DNA of 64,000 nt from assembly GCF_000005505.3 (NCBI RefSeq), contig NC_016135.3, positions 25,142,613-25,206,612 on the forward strand, written 5' to 3'. The notes beneath the pieces are model-generated. The model was not told the origin of the DNA. It ran no database searches and saw only the letters and a program-made list of their open reading frames with translations. The translations under genes were made by a program, and so were the position numbers. Of the stretch, positions 48,222 to 59,460 are shown piece after piece (position 1 is the stretch's first letter; every line of letters starts with the position of its first letter). This DNA is from Brachypodium distachyon. Taxonomy: Eukaryota > Streptophyta > Magnoliopsida > Poales > Poaceae.

Positions 48222-48796
48222 GAAACAAACAAATGGGGAACCAATACTCCATGATTGCTTGGTTGTTTTTCTTGAACAAGTATCTTCGTGCGATAAGTAA
48301 TTAAGGATTGAAAATTTTCTTCTTATTGCTGCTACCTAAGTAATTCTTAGAGACATTCTCCTTCTGGAATTTTCTTACTGTATTATTATTTGTGTGATCT
48401 ACTCAAAAACAACGTTGTGACGAGAAAATGAATCGTACCTATGTGAAACCCTACCTTAATACCCGCAAAAAAAAACCCTACCTTAATTTTTTATCATTAT
48501 TGCGTGTCGGGTCTTCACGCCGCCGGGTCAGGCACGAAACAAAATTGAACCGGGCTTTTTCCCACGAAAGGCACGTGGGCCGGCCCGACAGGGCACGGAC
48601 TGGTTTCGGGCCGATCCATGCCAGGTCGTGCCGGGCGAAGTTGGTGCCCAGCCCGGCCCGATGGCCACAAGTAGAGTAACTCAGCAAAAAAAAAAATCTC
48701 CATCTCGCTGCCGAGTGCGGAGCGCCCCAGTCCCCTCGCTCGTCTTCCTCCTGCCGCCGCCCATCCCTCCCCCCATCCTGCTGGCGAGCGCCCCCT

Positions 48797-48818
48797 CCCC
48801 CCCCCCCCCCCCCCCCCC
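48797..48818. repeat. Homopolymer run of about 22 C
   Basis: An uninterrupted C tract about 190 bases upstream of the SKIP8-like ATG, likely within or near its 5' UTR. The exact length is prone to sequencing error. Confidence 0.85.
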
Positions 48819-49007
48819 ACGAAACCTAGCTCGTCTTCCTCCTCGTGCGAGCGCCGCAGGTTGATCCCCCCTTCGATTCTCTCGCCCCCGACTGTTTCTC
48901 CTCCCATCGCCGCACGAACGGCAAAAATCAAGGTAGGGCCACTGCCCTACCTTGCCCTACTGGGTCCTCCACCCGTGGGGCCTGCGGCTGCCAGCGCCAA
49001 CGGCGAG

Positions 49008-52000
49008 ATGGCCGTCGGCGGGGAGACGAAGAAGGCGCCCACGGCAGCACCGACGCCAACGACGGGCGCCTCCATGATGGAACAACTCGTGCCCGAGATC
49101 ACCACCCACGCGCTCAGCTACCTCGACTGTCTCAGCCTCTGCCGCCTCTCCATGACAAACTCAGCTATGCGTCGCGCTGCCAACGACGACGGACCTTGGA
49201 AAGAGCTCTATCGCAAGGTGCTGTGCCAACCCTGCCTTCCCCTCTTAGATTTTTCTTGATTAAGTTGCTGTCAGATTGTAAATATAGCTTTGCTTCCTGC
49301 TGTGTGTGCCATCCGCATATTTAGGCTGTTGCTTTGGTTGCAATGATTCATCTGTGCTGCTTTACACTGCTCTCGCATTATGCCATTTCGTATACTATAC
49401 TGCTCAATCATATCAATGCTGGTTGGTTAGCATAGAGGGACTAAATTGCATGGGAAGTTAAGTGATTCGTGTCGTGCAGACACTATTTATTGCTACACGC
49501 TTAGCCATAGATCGGGGTGGTGATGGGTAGTATTTCTTAATGAAGTTTTAAGATTAATGATTTCCTCACTACTTGATGGTGATATATCTTCCACAAGACC
49601 ATAGTTACCTGATTTGGTACAATGGGCCTCAAACGTCGACCCAGATCGATCGACTCAAGCCGGGGTTCGAGAACATCTGATAGGTCAGGATTCGGGCTCT
49701 GATTCATCCAGCAAAGGAACAAAATTGAAGGCAGCAGCGTATAGCACCAAAGTCGAACGAAGTGTGTGCTTTACCTGCTTCTGCGGAAACGGCAACTGTG
49801 GCAAAGGCGCAGTGGCTGGCGCGTTGCAGTCGTGCATGGCCAAAGGATAGCTTCCTGTCCTTATTTGTGCTTTCATGGCCAAAGGCGCAGTGGCTGGCTG
49901 CAGCTATGATCTAACACTGCACCTGCAAACAAAGACGGAAGCACACGGCGGCAAGGACATGGAGACCGGGCAGCTCCTCATCCGTGGTCTGCAGGGGGGC
50001 AGAGATGCGCTGCAGCCCTGAACCATGGGTTCTTCACAGATCGAGCTTGGTTCTCAGGAGGGAGTTGAGGCATTTTATGGTCAAGGCGAGGAGACTTGAA
50101 GAGGGAGGATGGGTTCTGGTGGAGAAGACGAGGATACATGAAGATAAGTGAGAGATGGGATTTTCTGAGTCCTCTGCTGCAGCTTTTTAGTGCAAAAATA
50201 GCTGTATTTAATACTTATTGCCAAACAATTATTTATTGAACTTGCAGCCTATTAATATCAACCAGCTCACGTATAACGTTTAAGGTCTTCTGCCACAGTT
50301 TTCTAGGTGTTACTATAAGTATACGTGCTAGTGTGTTTCTTTCGAATCGTAAACTGCGGGTTCTTTCGAATCGTAAGTTTTCTAGGTGTTACTATAAGAC
50401 ACGATAGAAAGATTTCAGATTGCTTTACTTTCTATACTTCCCTTTCTTCTTTGCAAGCAGTCAATTTTTTTGTATCGCAGTATGCGTGTTGGTTTGAGAA
50501 CTTCTACGCTCTATTTACATATTTGGTATTTCATAGCAGCGCCCCTTGGATTTACAACTTTTCTGTGGCACTTAATAATATGTATTATCTAATCCAAACA
50601 GCTAATATGGTTTGCATTCCTCATGTTTTTTCGTTGGGAGTATGCGAGGTTATATATTTAATTGTTAAGATAACTTGTCCTTGAGTTGTGATATAGAACA
50701 AATTTAATTTTGTGTGTTAGTCATGCTATATATAAATCAATTTCTTCCTTGTAGGATTTTACAACTGAGCAGGATAATATAACTCCCCCTAACGGATGGA
50801 AGGCATACTATGCAGCTACAAAGGCCATCATTAATGTGAATGCCGAGTTCTATAATATCATCAGGGAGGGGTCGTTGCCAGCAATGAGTCAGTTCTGGCT
50901 TAATGCAGATTATGTGAAGTGCATCCATGGTACCGGAGAACTTTTTACAGGGTATGTCTTGAACTTCACTCTGATTTAGCTATGGCTAAAAAAGTATGAC
51001 CTGTATGTCATGTACTGTTTGAAAAGGTACAAATGCGGTCCAGTTTGTTCCATTTTGGAAAGTCTAAATAGATTGAGAAAGTTTAAATTAGTTGCGCAGC
51101 TACATCGACATATCATTAAGTTACAGCAGATGATTTAGGTTTCTTTTATCAACTTGAATATCAGCAACACTTTGGAAAAGAGTCTACTGTGTTTATTACT
51201 AATATATAGTGTAGTGAATCATTTTGTGCAGCTGTTATATGTTGTCAGTGTCAAGTTACTCATCTCCAACATCCATTTCCTTGGATTTCCCCCTCTTTTC
51301 ATCACGGTCATGTTGGTATCGCCTCATATTTGCAAACTTAGTAAGTCTGATTCAGCAAGTATACGTATAGATACACAATGGAACATCTAGGTTCCTCGTA
51401 AGGGTTTTCCCCCCTTCCAGATTCATGTTATTCTTTTTTTCCTTATAAAAAATAGTTTGCTTGCTCTATATTTATTTCCTTTTCCCTTGGACTATCTGCT
51501 ACGAATCAGGATTTTGCAACTCAGCTATTCATGTTTGAGAAGGAATAGTAATTACTTTTTAGTTATTCATGCATTTGTGTTCTCACCTCATTTTTCGCAG
51601 TGTAATTTGGTAGGTGGTTGTTATTAAACTCTACATGCCAATGAATATTTTGGTCACCATACTGGTCAATTATTTTGTTCCATCTTGTGCTTAAAATTGC
51701 CATCTGTTCCATTAATGTATAGTAATAGGAGATTATCAAATCGAGTTCTGTATTTGGAATCCTTGGAGGCCTGGGCAGTGTCGAGATCGGTTACATCTTG
51801 TAGTAGGCTGTTCTTAACAATCTGTTGGTATCTATGGGTTCATTAACTAGTGGTTTTATGCGTCAGTGCGTAGAAATTAATACATTTCTTGATCTGTGTG
51901 GAATTTGAACCGTGTCAAATGCAGTATCGTACGATTTCTGATGTTGCTTGGAAGCATTCCAGTGTACCTATACCTAGGACAAAGTTAGTCTAATAGTCTA

Positions 52001-52485
52001 TGCACTCCAGTTTTAAGTGAAAAACAGTGTTGAGGTCTGTTCTTCAATAGTTCAATGTAATTATTTCCATTTAAATTCTTTTGCTACTGTACCTTTTTTT
52101 GTTGTTGCATAAGCCTTCTGCCCCGCCCTCAGCTGGAAGACTTTTCTTATCAATTGTTTGAGTAGGCATTATCTGCTGGTCTTCTAGTGGTGCCATGGTA
52201 CTATTTAACTCCTTGTTTGACAGATACAATGCAGTGATGGAGAGCTGGGGTTTGCTATTCAACTGGGGCCAAGCTGGAGGCCAGGGCACCGATTTTCAGC
52301 TAAGGGATGTCAGAGTCCGTGTGCTTGCTGACGTGGCCTGGGTTAACATGAAGATGCATGTTAATGTTGACCCAGGGCTATTCCATGTGACCAATATATA
52401 TGAGTTCGGTAACGGCAGGTGGTATATGGTTCATCACCATAGATCACGCATGGCTGATGCTGCGCCACATAATATGTTTGGCTGA
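49008..52485 (+). CDS. SKIP8: F-box protein SKIP8-like
   Basis: Three exons: 49008-49217, 50755-50951 and 52224-52485, giving 222 residues. The N-terminal F-box (about 24-70: EQLVPEITTHALSYLD, LCRLSMTNSAMRRAAN) is the SKP1-binding part of an SCF ubiquitin ligase. The C-terminal half (VNAEFYNIIREGSLPAMSQF, YNAVMESWGLLFNW, then VHHHRSRM near the end) is the SnoaL/NTF2-like domain typical of SKIP8. The target protein is unknown. The chosen ATG is the first in frame; an open frame continues upstream from a TTG, and the hydrophobic N-terminal extension of the Arabidopsis protein is not seen. Both introns are long (1.5 and 1.3 kb) with GT-AG ends. Confidence 0.9.
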
Positions 52486-52697
52486 AGGTGAGAACAATGA
52501 TCCGTGGGAAACTTCATGTCTGATTTTAATGTCGTAGTGCTTCCTTCTGCGGTTTAGACTGGTGACAGATACCGAATGTGTTTGTGGAGAGCTTTTCTTG
52601 CCAAGTTTTCTCCGTTCATTCATCCTGATGAATCGCCTGTTTGTTTATATTATCGCCACCAGTTTTGTATAAATGTGTCTAGGAGTTGAATTCTTGA

Positions 52698-53354
52698 ATG
52701 GAAGGGTCTGATCTCCTGTGTGAGGCTGTCAGATTTATCTTGTGCGACATGATTTTTTTTTCTCTAGTGTTGTTTATAGCTGTTGCGATGAAGCTATTGT
52801 TCTTACGCAGGACTCCGCGTTTAATTGCCGATGAAAGAAAAAGGGAACCCGGTGAAGCAGGCCGGAGGCCCGGAACAAGACGACTCCGCGAGAAATTGAT
52901 AGAGACAAGTGGATTAGCTTGGGTCATCTTCAATGTCGCCCCGCGGCAATCAGTAGGGAAACGAATGGGATCGATCGATTTCATCACAAAACCTAATGTG
53001 AGAAGCGGATGGTTCAGAGTCCTAATTAACACGTCTGAATGTTTTCCGAACGACGGTCATTTTTTAGAAACTTCTCCGAACCATGGTTGTGTATACGCCG
53101 ATAAACACGTTGAAGTTTTGTTTGTAGCAAAAAAAGAAGAAAAAGCGCATGTTCAAGTTTTCCACCCTGGTAAAAAAAAGACTGTACGCCTTGACCATCC
53201 GGGCAGACAAACCACCCAATCAACGATTGTACGTGGGCCCTATTTCTTCTCCCCGCACCATTTTCCCTCACCATGTCCACGTCACGGCGTCACCTCCCTT
53301 ATCTCCATGACTCCATCCTATTCAACATCTTCGCAAATCTCTCTCTATCCGTAA
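52698..53354 (+). other. Unrecognised 218-codon open frame downstream of SKIP8
   Basis: The frame opens with MEGSDLL at 52698, shortly after the SKIP8 stop, and overlaps its likely 3' UTR. Residues 10-35 are hydrophobic, then it is basic (RTPRLIADERKREPGEAGRR) and ordinary-looking (FRVLINTSECFPNDGHFLET). I recognise no family. It could be chance, a decayed insertion, or organelle-derived DNA. There is no supporting context for a real gene. Confidence 0.15.
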
Positions 53355-53979
53355 TTCTGTATACACACGAGGCACACGTTCCCGATTTTAATCCCACAGA
53401 CCAGCCACCAGGATATGCACGAGGCAATCATCATTCCTGTGGTAGGTAGAGGTTCTCTTTCTTCAGAAGTGGACCGGACGAGTATAGTAGCACGGGTAAT
53501 GTAATAACGTCAAACGTGTAGTGATATCGACTTGTTGCGGGGCAAGCAGCAGGTGAAAGGAGAAGAGACCCCGACGGCCGGACCATTCGTCGTGGAGTGC
53601 TCGATCACAAGTTGTTGTAGTAGATCAATTTGAGCCCCCACAACGCGGAACATGATATGGACGTGCCTGGCCGCACGCACGCATGTGGAACAGTGAAAGC
53701 AGCTCGCCAACGTACAGTCCCGACGAATGATTATGATTAACCACGGGACTTACCGGATGGTCCTGTTCGGATAGCAGCTGTCACGACATGTTTCTTCCAT
53801 ATATACTGCAGGTGTTAGGATAAGAGAACCATAGACGACGCAGACAGTCAGTCAACACAGCCACAATAAGCACCAGGTGCTTGCCAGGAGAAGTATAGTT
53901 TTAGATCGAAGGAGAAGTATAGTTTTAGATCGAAGGAGAAGTATAGTAGCTGGTGATCGACCGGCCGGCGGTGATAGTT
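53355..53979 (+). promoter_or_regulatory. Promoter and leader of ANR copy B
   Basis: A TATA-like CATATATACT lies near 53796, followed by a leader that contains two and a half direct copies of a 24-bp unit (GGAGAAGTATAGTTTTAGAT plus CGAA) at 53887-53946, ending about 33 bases before the ATG. Confidence 0.5.
53887..53946. repeat. 24-bp direct repeat in the ANR-B leader, about 2.5 copies
   Basis: Units at 53887-53910 and 53911-53934 are identical, and a third partial unit runs to about 53946. Perfect identity implies recent slippage. Confidence 0.88.
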
Positions 53980-55523
53980 ATGGCGTCGGCGGCAGCGCCT
54001 GCAGCGGGTGATGCGAGGAGGAAGACGGCGTGTGTCACGGGAGGGAGCGGGTACATCGCGTCGGAGCTCATCAAGATGCTGCTTCAGAACGGATACGCCG
54101 TGAAGACCACGGTCAGGCACCCAGGTCAGATATATATCCTCGATCTTGATTCAGTTCAACGTGATCAATTAATAGCCGTAAAGCTTCAGTTTCTATGGTT
54201 CGATGATCTTGATTTGGATCTCTGAGAGATGTGTCCGTGCACGCAAGCAGAGGACACGGAGAAGAACGCGCACCTCAAGGTTCTGCAGGAGCTGGGCCCG
54301 CTGGAGGTGTTCCGCGCCGACCTGGACGAGGAAGGCAGCTTCGACGACGCCGTCGCCGGCTGCGACTACGCCTTCCTCGTCGCCGCTCCCGTGGCACTCA
54401 TGCCACAAAACCCCGAAGTAAACAGCACAACGACCAAACAAACTCGATCCAGTTCTACAGCACTCTCGTGTCGCGTTTGCATGTTTTGATTTTGGTTACT
54501 TTGGTGCATGAAAATGTCAGAAAGAAGTGATCGAGCCGGCGGTGCGAGGAACAGTGAACGTGCTGAGGTCGTGCGCGAAAGCGGGGACGATGAAGCGCGT
54601 GGTGCTGACGTCGTCGACGGCGGCCGTTTCTAGCCGGCCGCTGGAGGGCGACGGGCACGTCCTGGGCGAGGAGTCCTGGTCCGACGTCGACTGGCTCCGG
54701 GCCAACAAGATCGGCACCTGGGTGCGTACACGTTAACTGGACTGGATATATGGATAGAACACAATGGATTACTGCAATTTGCGTTCGTTGGATGCGCTTA
54801 ACTGCAGGCGTACCCAGCGTCGAAGGTGCTGGCGGAGAAGGCGGCGAACGAGTTCGCGGAGGCCAACGGGCTCAGCGTGGTGACGCTGCTACCCGTCGTC
54901 GCCGTCGGCGCCGCCCCGGCCACTGAGCTGCACACCAGCGTCCCCGAGGTCCTCTCCTTGCTCTCCGGTAATACTCCTAGATCCCATCCAACATTCTATA
55001 ATATTTGGCCTGAAAGTGAAAATGAACCAAGTGCTGATATTCTTACACGGATGGGTAATTAATTTGATTTGAGTTCAGGGGACGACGCGATGGTGGACAA
55101 CCTGGAGCTGATCGAGAAGGCGTCGGGGGGGATCCCGCTGGTGCACGTGGACGACGTCTGCCGCGCCGAGATCTTCCTCGCCGAGAACCAGGCCTCGTCC
55201 GGCCGGTACGTCTGCTGCAGCCTCAACACCACGGCCATCGAGCTCGCGCGCTTCCTCGCCGCCAAGTACCCGCAGTACAAGATCAAGACCGACCGGTACT
55301 ACGTGCGTTGAGTTGATTCTACTGACGATGAATTTAGCTCTTGATTATTGCTGTCTGATTTGATTTAATTTGCAGCATTGGTCATCTCCCGGAGAAGCCG
55401 AGGGTGCGCATCTCGTCGGGGAAGCTGGCCGACGAAGGGTTCGAGTACAGGTACAAGAACCTTGACGAGATCTACGACGACGTCGTCGTCTACGGCAGGG
55501 CGCTGGGAATCCTTCCCTACTGA
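53980..55523 (+). CDS. ANR: Anthocyanidin reductase-like copy B
   Basis: Six exons: 53980-54124, 54251-54417, 54521-54721, 54808-54967, 55079-55295 and 55376-55523, giving 345 residues. Exon lengths 2, 3, 4 and 6 equal those of copy A exactly, and all intron phases match. The NADPH motif [14 protein letters not shown], serine block TSSTAAVSSRP and catalytic YPASK are all intact. GRYVCCSLNTTAIEL and LPEKPRVRISS complete the ANR-like signature. In exon 2 the acceptor is taken after GCAAGCAG, giving PEDTEKNAH in place of copy A's PDDMEKNSH. No frameshift or premature stop is seen, so it is probably functional. Compared with copy A the protein reads TELHTSVPEVLSLL where A has [14 protein letters not shown]. 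Confidence 0.85.
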
Positions 55524-57072
55524 TCTATCATGGCGGATTGCCGGGCGGGGCCGGCATCTCCCTAGCTCCCTCCGTCATGGCTTGCAGAATAAAACTCGCT
55601 CTCCTGAAGCACAAATATGCTTGAACTGTTTGCCTGTTCGTGTGTTTTGCTATTTTGTAGACGTTTTCTCCGGTACCCATTACTCCAGGAAGTCTAGATG
55701 GAGTATTAGAAGAGGGCATAATAGACTTTTCACATTAAAAGAGAAAAGAAAAAGGAAAATCAGATTTCTCCTACATAGTCCGTCCCGATCCGCCGCCTCC
55801 GCCGAAGCGCCGGCGCCGCCCTCTGCAGCGTGCCGCCGCCGATGTCCTCGCCCTCCTCCAGCGCGCCACCGCTGTCCTCTCCCTCCAGCCCACGCCGCCG
55901 ACCTCGGTGCCCTCGTTGCAGCGTGCCGCCGCCGCCGCTCTCCACCCAACCACGATGGAGAAGTTCAGGGCGTCGTTCGGCGCCGTCCATCTCGGAGAGC
56001 TTCTTCAGGTTCTTGCTCTTAATTGCTCGCAAACAGCTAGCAAAACAGGAGGCAGGAGATGGCTTCTTCTTGCTGAGCTTTTTGGCCGACAGCAACAGGA
56101 GATGGCTCGGGTCCAGAAACTGCAGTGATGCACCAGGTTCGGGCGTTCGGCCTTTCCCTCGCATTCGCCGGGCAGGCGCCCATCAGCGTGGCCGTCGGTG
56201 CCGCACGCGGGCACCTGCTCGCGGTGGCCGCGGCCTCGAACGCGACGAGGGAAGGCCGCAGCACTAGATGCGGCGGCAGAGGGAGATCGGAAGGCGTCCT
56301 GCAGCGGCGCAGGGAGCTCGCAAGGCGGTCAGCGGCGGACGGGGAGAGAAGGGGAACGGGAAAAAGGAGAGACGAGAACTGAGGACGGTTTTACCCCTGT
56401 TCGGCGATACTCCGTCCGGTTACTCCACACGTCTGAATTAGAGTAACAAAGAGTAGCAAACTCGTCCGAACCATTAGATCAAAACAAATGAACGCTCCTA
56501 ATTAATTTCAGGGTAAAGTAGAGGAGCTCATTTTATAAGGCCACAGGAGAATTACTACTGCTGTTGTGCAAGGTCGACAAGTTTTCAGTCGCTAGTAAGA
56601 AGAACAGTTCGTGTGAGAACGATGGTTTGCTGAAAAAAATTGTTGTGTTTGTTTAGAGACCAGATGTCGACATGTTTGGGAGGAAGTTGTCACGTTCCTA
56701 GTAGTAGCTAGCTTGGACCACTGCAGGGGCCCTCTTGAGATTTCAACGGCACCGAGGCGAATTTTGAATGTTGAGCCTCGTACGTCGTAACTCTGTTCTG
56801 GCAGAGTAAAACAAAAAATGCTTCTACATTTGTATTGTACGGCACCAAAATTATTATCCAAATTTAAATGTAAATGGTAAATGTTTTTGAAATTTCAGTG
56901 GAGCGTTCTCCCACCGATACATAATAAGTGTGTCGGGTTTAATACAATTCTACTAATTTTATACTAAATCTAAGACACTTGTTATGATCTGAGAAAATAC
57001 CTTTTTTTATCAGTAGCAAAGCGTGCAGATTTTGCCAGCATGTACAATCCTCGACTTAAATTCCAAATCTAC
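55524..57072. other. Spacer with GC-rich gene-like debris at 55780-56390
   Basis: After the ANR-B 3' flank, a GC-rich block has overlapping open frames on both strands. A plus-strand stretch reads MEKFRASFGAVHLGELLQVL near 55954 and another reads AFGLSLAFAGQAPISVAVG near 56143, but no continuous exon chain can be built. It may be a gene fragment captured by a transposon. The sequence at 56400-57072 is AT-rich and unassigned. Confidence 0.3.
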
Positions 57073-57074
57073 TA

Positions 57075-57183
57075 CTCCCTTCGACCCATATTACTAGTCA
57101 AAATATTACATGTATCCGGATGTTTTTTAAACATATATTCATATTTCAGTAAAATTGAGACAAATAATATGGGTAGGAGGGAG
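57075..57183. mobile_element. Stowaway MITE upstream of ANR copy C
   Basis: A 109-bp element with ends CTCCCTTCGACCCATATTA and TAATATGGGTAGGAGGGAG and TA duplications at 57073-57074 and 57184-57185. It lies about 325 bases upstream of the ANR-C ATG, within promoter distance. Confidence 0.9.
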
Positions 57184-57507
57184 TAGCGACAAATCATTAC
57201 CGGCTACTTCATCATTTTCTAAAGTAGCAGTAATGCGGGTCACTTTCAGCTCCTAAACAAAATCCTCCGTTGTTCAGATTATAGTAGAGCTGGCACACTT
57301 TTTACCTCAAACTTTTTCTTTTCCTGTCAACTTGCATTTTTAAATCGAGGGGATATGGTTGTACTTAGATAGTTAGATGCAGAGAGTGACAAGACAACAA
57401 GACCAGAGGGTCCTCACCTCTGTGCGTCAAGTCAGGTCAGGTGGGTGGACGAAGGGTCATTCCAATTTTTGAGGGAGAGGAACAGAGGAGCAGCCGATCG
57501 GCCGGCG

Positions 57508-59460
57508 ATGTCGGCGGGTGTGGGGAGGAAGACGGCGTGCGTCACCGGAGGAAGCGGCTACATCGCTTCGGCGCTCGTCAAGACGCTGCTCCAGAAGGGG
57601 TACGCCGTCAAGACGACGGTCAGAGATCCTGGTACTTGTCCTAGTTTCTATGCTTTTCAGCGATCTTCCTTTCATAGTTTGAGGTGATCAAAATCTTGGG
57701 ATTTATTCATACTCGACTGGATAAGTCAAGCTATTCTAGCTCGTGCCTTCTGATTTCTCTGGCAAATTCAGTCAGCAAAGCATAATTAGCTTAATCCTGT
57801 TGTGAAAAAAAAGGCGTTCCTTCCGTATGCTGAAAAATCGCTGCAAATTGGTACCACGATCCAATTTGTTTCTTTGCGTACGTAGATGACATGGAGAAGA
57901 ACTCGCATCTGAAGGACTTGCAATCGCTCGGCCCCTTGGAGATCATCCGCGCACAACTGGACGAGGAAGGCAGCTTCGACGATGCGGTTTCCGGGTGCGA
58001 CTACGCCTTCCTGGTCGCCGCTCCGATGAACCTCGGGTCAGGGGATCCTGAGGTAAACAACACCAAACTTCGTTTCCGTTCAGGAATCAGGAGTAAGTTC
58101 TTCCGTCATCTGACGGTACGGTGATCTAGTTAGTCCGTTAGTTAGTGGCCGTTCGGGAAGCAATTTTATCACGTTGTGAGTGACACGCAGCCTCCGACAG
58201 TAGGCGCCAGTAACAGTTCTCAGCTGTAGAGAAGACTAGTTCTGATCCAGTTCACCCTACTATTGGCAAAGCATTTCAGCGTTCATTTGGCAACACCCAG
58301 ATTATATGCCAGTTTATTCATTTCCTCTTCTGGGAGGAGTACCATGTTGTACTGTAACTTTAATTGTTGTGCTTTGGTGTTGGATTGTACGGCAGAGGGA
58401 TCTGATCGAGGCCGCTGTGCAAGGGACCCTGAACGTGATGAGGTCGTGCGCGAAAGCAGGGACGGTGAAGCGGGTGATCCTGACGTCGTCGGACGCCGGT
58501 GTGTCGAGGCGGCCGCTGCAGGGCGCCGCCGGGCACGTGCTGGACGAGGCGTCCTGGTCCGACGTCGCCTACCTCAGAGCCCACAAGCCACCCACCTGGG
58601 TACATCCACTTAAATTCCTTTTGTGAAAGTAAAGTAATACACGAGGGAGACCACCATGGATTGAAGCTGGCATCGCTGCTTGTTCTTCAGGCTTACGCGG
58701 TGTCGAAGGTGTTGTTGGAGAAGGCGGCGAGCGAGTTCGCGGAGGAGAACGGCATCGGCCTCGTCACCGTGCTGCCGGTGTTCACCCTGGGCGCCGCGCC
58801 GGTCTCCAAGGCCAGGACCAGCGTCCCCGTCACGCTCTCCTTGTTGTCCGGTGTGATTCAATTTTCTCCTGAGATCTCTATCCCTCTCTGTTATTCTACA
58901 GCTCGATCGACACTTACTGAAAAGATGCAGCATATTAACATGCATGTTCTTCTGAACTTTGTTGTTACTTACTGTCTACTGTGTATTTCTTCAGGCGACG
59001 AGGCGCAGCTGGACATCCTGAAAGGCCTGCAGTCGGTGACGGGGTCCGTGTCGATCAGCCACGTGGACGACCTGTGCCGCGCCCAGGTGTTCTTGGCGGA
59101 GAACGAGTCCTCTTCCGGAAGGTACATCTGCTGCAGCCACAACACCACGCTGCTGCAGCTCGCCCGTCTCCTGGCGGACAGGTACCCGCAGTACGGCGTG
59201 AAATCCGACCGGTAGGCCGAGCTCAATTCCTCTGTATCCACACGCATGTACTGTAAACACACTTTCTTTCTGTGAGCGGCGACACTGACTGTACGTGCGT
59301 GTGTTTATGCAGGTTTGATGGGTTCCCCGAGGAGCCTAGAGTGTGCCTCTCGTCCGCGAAGCTCGTCGGGGAAGGGTTCGAGTTCAAGTATGAGAGGCTG
59401 GAGGAGATATTCGACGATCTTGTGGAGTACGGCAGGGTCACGGGGATTCTGCCTCACTGA
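57508..59460 (+). CDS. ANR: Anthocyanidin reductase-like copy C, divergent
   Basis: Six exons: 57508-57631, 57886-58052, 58396-58599, 58691-58850, 58995-59211 and 59313-59460, giving 339 residues. The intron positions match copies A and B, so it is a tandem paralogue. The NADPH motif [14 protein letters not shown] and the catalytic YAVSK are intact. The stretch after the conserved serines is changed ([11 protein letters not shown] against [11 protein letters not shown] in A), exon 3 has one extra codon, and the N-terminus is shorter. [15 protein letters not shown] replaces the SLNT of A and B. The frame is intact, so it is likely expressed, but substrate binding may differ. Function as ANR is inferred. 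Confidence 0.82.

Larger units (their letters stand above)
47815..49007. other. Spacer and 5' side of the SKIP8-like gene
   Basis: The first 240 bases are flank of ANR copy A, followed by a hAT transposase fragment. The stretch 48530-48670 is rich in GGGCCGGCCCG and GGCACG motifs, a repetitive pattern I associate with non-autonomous hAT-like elements. From 48700 it is C-rich leader-like sequence with a long C homopolymer. Confidence 0.4.

Noticed and set aside
52800..53060. Possible organelle-derived DNA
   Set aside because: The composition differs from its neighbours, but I could not match it to any chloroplast or mitochondrial gene from memory, so it is only listed as an unexplained frame.
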